In this document: positions 14,389 to 18,996 of the stretch, one piece after another
Layout: every line of letters begins with the position of its first letter
Numbering within the stretch: the first letter of the stretch is position 1
Assembly: GCA_049646585.1 (NCBI GenBank)
Contig: JBARWC010000071.1
Location: forward strand, 1-18,996
DNA from: G025836975 sp049646585
Lineage (GTDB): Bacteria; Pseudomonadota; Gammaproteobacteria; Burkholderiales; Burkholderiaceae_B
DNA length: 18,996 nt
Direction of reading: 5' to 3'
Translations under genes and position numbers: made by a program
The notes under the pieces: model-generated
Seen by the model: only the letters and a program-made list of their open reading frames with translations
What the model was told of the DNA's origin: nothing
The model's database searches: none

Positions 14389-14700
14389 ACCCGTTTTCGG
14401 CGCTTCAGCAAGCTGCGGGCCCGCGTCGCACCGCTGGCCTTCACGCGCGGCTAATCCAAATTTCCTACTCCAATCGTCGTCACGCGACGTAAGCCGTATG
14501 CCGCATTTTGCGGGCCTGCTTTCCTCTCTATCATGCCTTTCATCGAGCCTGTATCCAGTCATTAAAAATCGTAGCAAGCATCAGAAAGCGATGCACAAAA
14601 GCTACCGACAAGAAGCTCGACCACCCAAGAAAGGGAGACCAGGCATGCATCGCTCCAGTACGACGACGGACTCCGTCTGTTTCCCGCGAAACGGACGATC
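14389..14700 (+). other. 312-base gap: pgaA leader region, no gene
   Basis: No convincing coding frame is seen. A small inverted repeat, CGTCG-TCACG-CGACG, lies near 14476-14490. A poor promoter-like pair, TTGCGG (14508-14513) and TATCAT (14529-14534), has only a 15-base spacer. The final 70 bases hold three GGA motifs (14634-14636, 14668-14670, 14693-14695) and overlapping hairpins just before the pgaA start. GGA motifs in hairpins are what the repressor CsrA binds in the E. coli pgaA leader; whether it does so here is inference. Confidence 0.45.
14665..14697 (+). promoter_or_regulatory. Two mutually exclusive hairpins over the pgaA ribosome site
   Basis: Hairpin A is GACGG-ACT-CCGTC (14665-14677). 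Hairpin B pairs CGTC-T-GTTTC (14674-14683) with GAAAC-G-GACG (14688-14697) around loop CCGC, with one T-G pair inside. They share 14674-14677, so only one can form. Hairpin B would bury the weak GGA Shine-Dalgarno site at 14693-14695, five bases before the ATG, and hairpin A would free it. Confidence 0.45.
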
Positions 14701-17160
14701 ATGAATACCTCGACGCCACTCGCCTGCCTAAGCCTGGTTCTCGCCGGCCTACTGGGTAACACGGCATCGGCCGCGACATCCCGCGCACAATACGATGCCT
14801 TGATACGCGAAGCCCGCTCGGGCGACTACGAGCCGGCCCTGGTCATGCTGCGCCGCCACAGCATCGAACACCCCATGGACCTGCGGGCCGCTTACGATCA
14901 CATCCTCATCGCCGGCTGGGCCGGCAAGAACGAGGAAGCCGTCGACGCCTACGAGGCCATCGTTCCCGCTCCCAACCGCCCGCCTCACGATGTCCTGGCA
15001 ACCGTCGCCCGCGCCTACCGCGACACCCAGCGCTGGGACGCCGCCCTGGAACGCTACCGCGAAGGCCGCAAGCTCTTTCCGCGCCTATCGTCTTTCGCCG
15101 TCGGCGAGGTCATGACCCTGGCGGATGCGGGCCGTGCCGAGCAGGCGATTTCCCTGGGCGAAAAGCTGGTCCAGGCGCTGCCCGACGACGCCGACGCGCG
15201 CCTGGCGCTGAGCTATGCCTACAAGGCCGGCCCCGCCCCCTACCCCGTGCTCCAGGAAGCCAGCCAGGCCCGAACCTTGGCTCCCGGCAAGCCCTATGTC
15301 ACGCGTGAATACGTGGAATCGCTGCGCAACGCGGGGTTGGCCTATCCCGCGCTGGCCACCGCCAGACAGCATCCCGAGCTGCTGGACGATGCGTACAAGC
15401 GCCGGCTGGAAGCCGATTACCTCGCGGAAATGACGCGATTGTCCGCCATGCCTTATCGGCTGGAATCAGAGCGCTATGCGATTGCGGACCGTGCGCTGGC
15501 CGAGTACGACCGGCTCATTCCCGCCTGGCGCGCCCAAGGCCAGGCCGCCGCCGCGGACGCCATCCGTCTGCGCGTCGATCGATTGCAGGCCCTGCGCGTC
15601 AGGCTGCGCATGCAGGACGTGGTCGACGGCTACGAAGGCTTGCTGGCCGAGGGGGTTGCGGTGCCGTCTTATGTCCTGGACGACGTGGCCTCCGCCTACT
15701 TATATTTACGCCGGCCCGAACAGGCCCAGGCCTTGTACCGCCGCGCCATGAACGAGACAGCCAACCGCGGCGGCAGTTCCGGCGAACGGCTCAACAACGA
15801 AACCGGCCTGTATTACTCCCTGGTCGAAGGCGAAAAATTCGGCGAAGCCGGGCAGGTCATCCGGGCAGCCCGCGAAGAGCAGCCCACATGGCGCCGCATC
15901 AAGGGCGTGCCCCAGCCCGTCCCGAACGACTTGCACCTGTATTCGGAACAAACCGGCGCCCTGGCCTTGTTCTATGCGGACGACACGCCGGGCGCCGGCG
16001 AGGCGCTGCAGGAAATGGTCGACCGCGCGCCGCGCAACGTGGGCTTGCGCACGGCCCTGGCCAACGTCCACCGGAATCGCGGCTGGCCCAGGCGCGCCGA
16101 GCAGCAGCTCAAGATCGCCGAAACGCTGGAACCTCGCGCGGTGGAAGTCGAGGCCGGGCAAGGGCTCACCGCGCTACGCCTGCAAGAATGGCGCCAGGCG
16201 GAGATCCTGGCGCAAGATCTGGCTGCCCGCCACCCCGACGATCTTTCCACCCAGCACCTGCAACGCGAATGGCTGTTGCATAACAAGGCCGAACTGAAAG
16301 TGGAGGCCAGCCGCGGAATCGCTTCCGACAGCCCGGTCACCGGCAGCGGCGATCTGAGCATCGAAACCGTTCTGTACTCCGCTCCGTTGAACTACAACTG
16401 GCGCGTCTTCGGCGCCGCCGGCTATGCAAGCGGCGAGTTCGACGAGGGCCCCGGCTACTACCGTTGGCTGCGTACCGGAGCCGAATGGCGCGGACGCGAC
16501 CTGACCGCCGAGCTGGAGGCTTCCACACATAACTACGGCTATGGCGTCAAGCCCGGCGCGCGCGTATCGCTGGCCTACGACCTGAGCGACCAATGGCAGG
16601 TGGGGGCAAGCGCCGAGCTGCGGTCGCGCAACACGCCCTTGCGCGCCCTGCGCAACGACATCACCTCCAATGCCGCGGGCTTCTATGCAAGATGGCGTCA
16701 AAGCGATCGCCGGGAATGGAGCTTGTCGCTGGCCCCCTCGCACTTCAGCGACGGCAACAACCGCCTGACGGCCACGCTGGCGGGCCGGGAACGCCTCTAC
16801 ACCCGGCCCCATCTGACGGCGGACCTGAACGTCAATATCGCCGCAAGCCGCAATTCGCAGGAAGGCGGCCCGTATTTCAACCCGCGTTCCGATCTGGAAG
16901 TGCTGCCCACGCTGAACCTGACCCACACCCTGTACCGCCGTTATGAAACGGTGTGGGAACAAACCTTCATCATCGGGGCCGGCGCCTATAAACAACAGGG
17001 CTACGGCACCGGCGCCGTCGCGGTGGCGGGCTACGGGGTGCGCTATCGCTACAACGATACCGTCGAGATCGGCGCCACGGTGCTGGGCACCAGCCGCCCC
17101 TACGACGGCGTGCGTGAGCGCGAACTGCGCTTCATGCTTGAAATGTCCTTCCGCTTCTAG
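14701..17160 (+). CDS. pgaA: Outer-membrane poly-N-acetylglucosamine export porin
   Basis: This 819-residue protein matches PgaA, close to the 807 residues of the E. coli protein. It lets poly-beta-1,6-N-acetylglucosamine, a biofilm polysaccharide, cross the outer membrane. A signal peptide spans about residues 1-24 and ends NTASA. Residues about 28-520 are helical repeats of the TPR type (for example ALVMLRRHSIEHPMDLRAAYDHIL, and WDAALERYREGRKLFP), which act as the periplasmic scaffold that binds partners. Residues about 530-819 alternate as beta-barrel strands and end LRFMLEMSFRF with the usual terminal Phe. It is followed after 16 bases by pgaB, as in other pga and Bordetella bps operons. 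The ribosome site is weak (GGA at 14693-14695) and sits in a hairpin, pointing to control of translation. Confidence 0.93.
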   Translation: MNTSTPLACLSLVLAGLLGNTASAATSRAQYDALIREARSGDYEPALVMLRRHSIEHPMDLRAAYDHILIAGWAGKNEEAVDAYEAIVPAPNRPPHDVLATVARAYRDTQRWDAALERYREGRKLFPRLSSFAVGEVMTLADAGRAEQAISLGEKLVQALPDDADARLALSYAYKAGPAPYPVLQEASQARTLAPGKPYVTREYVESLRNAGLAYPALATARQHPELLDDAYKRRLEADYLAEMTRLSAMPYRLESERYAIADRALAEYDRLIPAWRAQGQAAAADAIRLRVDRLQALRVRLRMQDVVDGYEGLLAEGVAVPSYVLDDVASAYLYLRRPEQAQALYRRAMNETANRGGSSGERLNNETGLYYSLVEGEKFGEAGQVIRAAREEQPTWRRIKGVPQPVPNDLHLYSEQTGALALFYADDTPGAGEALQEMVDRAPRNVGLRTALANVHRNRGWPRRAEQQLKIAETLEPRAVEVEAGQGLTALRLQEWRQAEILAQDLAARHPDDLSTQHLQREWLLHNKAELKVEASRGIASDSPVTGSGDLSIETVLYSAPLNYNWRVFGAAGYASGEFDEGPGYYRWLRTGAEWRGRDLTAELEASTHNYGYGVKPGARVSLAYDLSDQWQVGASAELRSRNTPLRALRNDITSNAAGFYARWRQSDRREWSLSLAPSHFSDGNNRLTATLAGRERLYTRPHLTADLNVNIAASRNSQEGGPYFNPRSDLEVLPTLNLTHTLYRRYETVWEQTFIIGAGAYKQQGYGTGAVAVAGYGVRYRYNDTVEIGATVLGTSRPYDGVRERELRFMLEMSFRF

Positions 17161-17176
17161 AACGGGAAAAGACGCC

Positions 17177-18996
17177 ATGCTTGCTCATATCTTCCGTATC
17201 CATGGCCTGGCGGGCCTGCTCTGCGCCATGCTGATGCTTGCGGGCTGCGCCCGCGACATCCCGCCGCGCTTCGTCCCGCCCGGGGAGCGTCCCACGCACA
17301 ACTTCCAGCAAGCCTGGCGGGAAAATACCTTCCTGGCCCTGGCCTACCACGACGTCGAAGACAGCGACCCCGACCAGGCCTACGTGAGCGTGCGCACCGA
17401 CCACCTGATCGAACAATTCGCCTGGCTGCGGGAAAACGGCTACCAGCCCGTCACGGTGGACCAGATACTGGCGGCCGGGAACGGCGGCAAGCCCCTGCCG
17501 CCCAAGGCGCTGCTGCTGACCTTCGACGACGGCTACCGCAGCTTCTATACCCGCGTGTTCCCCCTGCTTCAAGCCTACAACTGGCCCGCGGTGCTGGCTC
17601 CGGTGGGCTCCTGGATAGACACCCCCGACGACCAAATGGTGGACTTCGGCGGCAAGCCGACGGAGCGCGAACGCTTCCTGACCTGGAAACAAATCCGCGA
17701 GATGGCCAAATCCGGACTGGTCGAGATAGGCGCCCACAGCGACGCCCTGCACTACGGCATCGTGGCCAACCCCCAGGGCAATCTGGAGCCTGCCGCCGCC
17801 GCCCGTGCCTATGATCCGGCCGCCGGGCGCTACGAGACCGACCAGGCCTATCGCAAGCGCATCGGCGACGACATAGACCGCATCACCGCGAAAATTCGCC
17901 GCGCCACGGGCAAGACGCCGCGCGTCTGGGTCTGGCCCTACGGCGCCGTCGGTGGCGAAGCCCTGAAGATGGTCCAGGACAAGGGCTATCTGATGGCCAT
18001 GACGCTGGACAACGGGCTGGGCGATGCGCGCAATCTGACCAATGTTCCACGCGTACTGGTGTCCAACGATCCGTCGTTGCAGAACTTCGCCCAGGCCAGC
18101 ATGGTTATGGAAGACAATGAAACCATGCGTGTGGCGCATGTGGATCTGGACTATGTCTACGACGAGGATCCCGAACAGATGGAGCGCAACCTGGGCGAAC
18201 TGGTCCAGCGCATCGCCGACATGCAGATCACCACGGTTTTCCTGCAAGCCTTCGCCGACCCGGACGGCAGCGGCCGGATCAAGTCGCTGTACTTCCCCAA
18301 TCGCCATCTGCCCATGCGCGCCGACCTGTTCAACCGGGCGGCATGGCAATTGAAAAGCCGCGCCTTCGTCGATGTATACGCCTGGATGCCGGTGCTTGGC
18401 TTCGACCTTGCCGATTCGATTCCCCGGGTAAGCAAATGGAATGGCGACGCCGACGCCGCCAAGGCGGACCCCGGGCAGTACCAGCGCCTGTCGCCCTTCG
18501 ACCCTGTCGCGCGCCGGCAGATCACCGAGATCTACGAAGACCTGGCACGCCACGCCCTGTTCAACGGCATACTCTTTCACGACGATGCCCTGCTGTCCGA
18601 CTTCGAAGACGCCGGGCCCGAGGCGCTGGCGGCCTACCGCCGGGCCGGCCTGCCCGGCACCATCGCCCAACTGCGGGCCGACCCGCAAACCCTGCAACGC
18701 TGGACCCGCTACAAAAGCCGCTACCTGATCGACTTCACCAAGGCCCTGGCCGAGCGAGTGCGCGCCATACGCGGCCCCCAGATCAGGACGGCGCGCAATA
18801 TCTATGCCCAGCCCATATTGAACCCTGAAAGCGAAACCTGGTTCGCCCAGAACCTGGACGACTTCCTGACCGCCTACGATTGGACGGCACCCATGGCCAT
18901 GCCCTGGATGGAAGGCGTTCCGGCGAACCGGGCCGACGCCTGGCTGGACAGCCTGGTCGATGCCGTGGCGGCCCGCCCCGGCGCCTTGCGCAAGAC
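17177..18996 (+). CDS. pgaB: Polysaccharide N-deacetylase lipoprotein (partial, 3' end missing)
   Basis: An open frame of 606 codons from ATG at 17177 runs off the right edge; it has no stop in the window, and E. coli PgaB is 672 residues. It partly deacetylates poly-N-acetylglucosamine in the periplasm to allow export. A lipoprotein signal ends in the lipobox Leu-Ala-Gly-Cys24. The deacetylase domain has Asp117-Asp118 in LLLTFDDGYRS and the metal ligands His187 and His192 in GAHSDALHYG. LAYHDVED stands at the domain opening. From about residue 318 (VAHVDLDYVYDEDPEQ) begins the C-terminal glycoside-hydrolase-like domain, including FLQAFADPDGSG, VYAWMPVLGFDL and GILFHDDALLSDFEDAG. The frame follows pgaA by 16 bases with GGGAA upstream. 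The synthase genes pgaC and pgaD are expected just outside the window. Confidence 0.95.
   Translation, partial: MLAHIFRIHGLAGLLCAMLMLAGCARDIPPRFVPPGERPTHNFQQAWRENTFLALAYHDVEDSDPDQAYVSVRTDHLIEQFAWLRENGYQPVTVDQILAAGNGGKPLPPKALLLTFDDGYRSFYTRVFPLLQAYNWPAVLAPVGSWIDTPDDQMVDFGGKPTERERFLTWKQIREMAKSGLVEIGAHSDALHYGIVANPQGNLEPAAAARAYDPAAGRYETDQAYRKRIGDDIDRITAKIRRATGKTPRVWVWPYGAVGGEALKMVQDKGYLMAMTLDNGLGDARNLTNVPRVLVSNDPSLQNFAQASMVMEDNETMRVAHVDLDYVYDEDPEQMERNLGELVQRIADMQITTVFLQAFADPDGSGRIKSLYFPNRHLPMRADLFNRAAWQLKSRAFVDVYAWMPVLGFDLADSIPRVSKWNGDADAAKADPGQYQRLSPFDPVARRQITEIYEDLARHALFNGILFHDDALLSDFEDAGPEALAAYRRAGLPGTIAQLRADPQTLQRWTRYKSRYLIDFTKALAERVRAIRGPQIRTARNIYAQPILNPESETWFAQNLDDFLTAYDWTAPMAMPWMEGVPANRADAWLDSLVDAVAARPGALRK

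Noticed and set aside
17132..18697. 521-codon minus-strand frame opposite pgaB
   Set aside because: No domain is seen, and the plus strand carries an unmistakable PgaB with all catalytic motifs. Its length comes from high GC and few stops.

Overview
The window looks like chromosomal DNA of a high-GC betaproteobacterium of the order Burkholderiales, most likely Alcaligenaceae (the Bordetella, Achromobacter or Pusillimonas kind). The reasons are a Bug/TctC-type binding protein, a class III CoA-transferase beside an HMG-CoA lyase-type enzyme, LysR regulators at divergent gene pairs, and a PgaA/PgaB (BpsA/BpsB-like) polysaccharide locus. This is judged from protein families, not from a database search.

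Region 1 (1-7387) is a peptide-export island. A response regulator, cut by the window edge, points left. Divergent from it is a tightly overlapping operon: an NHLP-type precursor with a double-glycine cleavage site, an HlyD-type adaptor, an ABC exporter with an intact C39 peptidase, and a second ABC exporter whose peptidase-like segment has no catalytic cysteine. Facing this operon on the minus strand is a second small precursor of the Nif11-like type, also ending its leader in Gly-Gly. No modifying enzyme lies in the window, so two short cores (22 and 20 residues) with no visible maturation enzyme are served by one exporter. This is the most interesting part.

Region 2 (7388-8254) holds the promoter region of the Nif11-like gene with a large dyad, an inverted repeat in the tRNA leader, tRNA-Pro(GGG) with a strong terminator, and then a gene graveyard: an XRE-type regulator remnant lacking its helix-turn-helix core, and a secretion-signal/outer-membrane C-terminus remnant.

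Region 3 (8211-13315) is metabolic. A LysR regulator diverges from a TauE/SafE exporter. A second LysR regulator (13474-14388) diverges from a leftward operon of CoA-transferase, lyase and periplasmic Bug receptor, probably for uptake or sensing, CoA activation and cleavage of a small carboxylic acid. Both divergent gaps carry a T-N11-A inverted repeat centred about 64-65 bases upstream of a predicted target start, the classic LysR arrangement.

Region 4 (14389-18996) starts the poly-beta-1,6-N-acetylglucosamine locus: a leader with two mutually exclusive hairpins over the pgaA start, pgaA, and pgaB running off the right edge. The synthase genes are expected just beyond.
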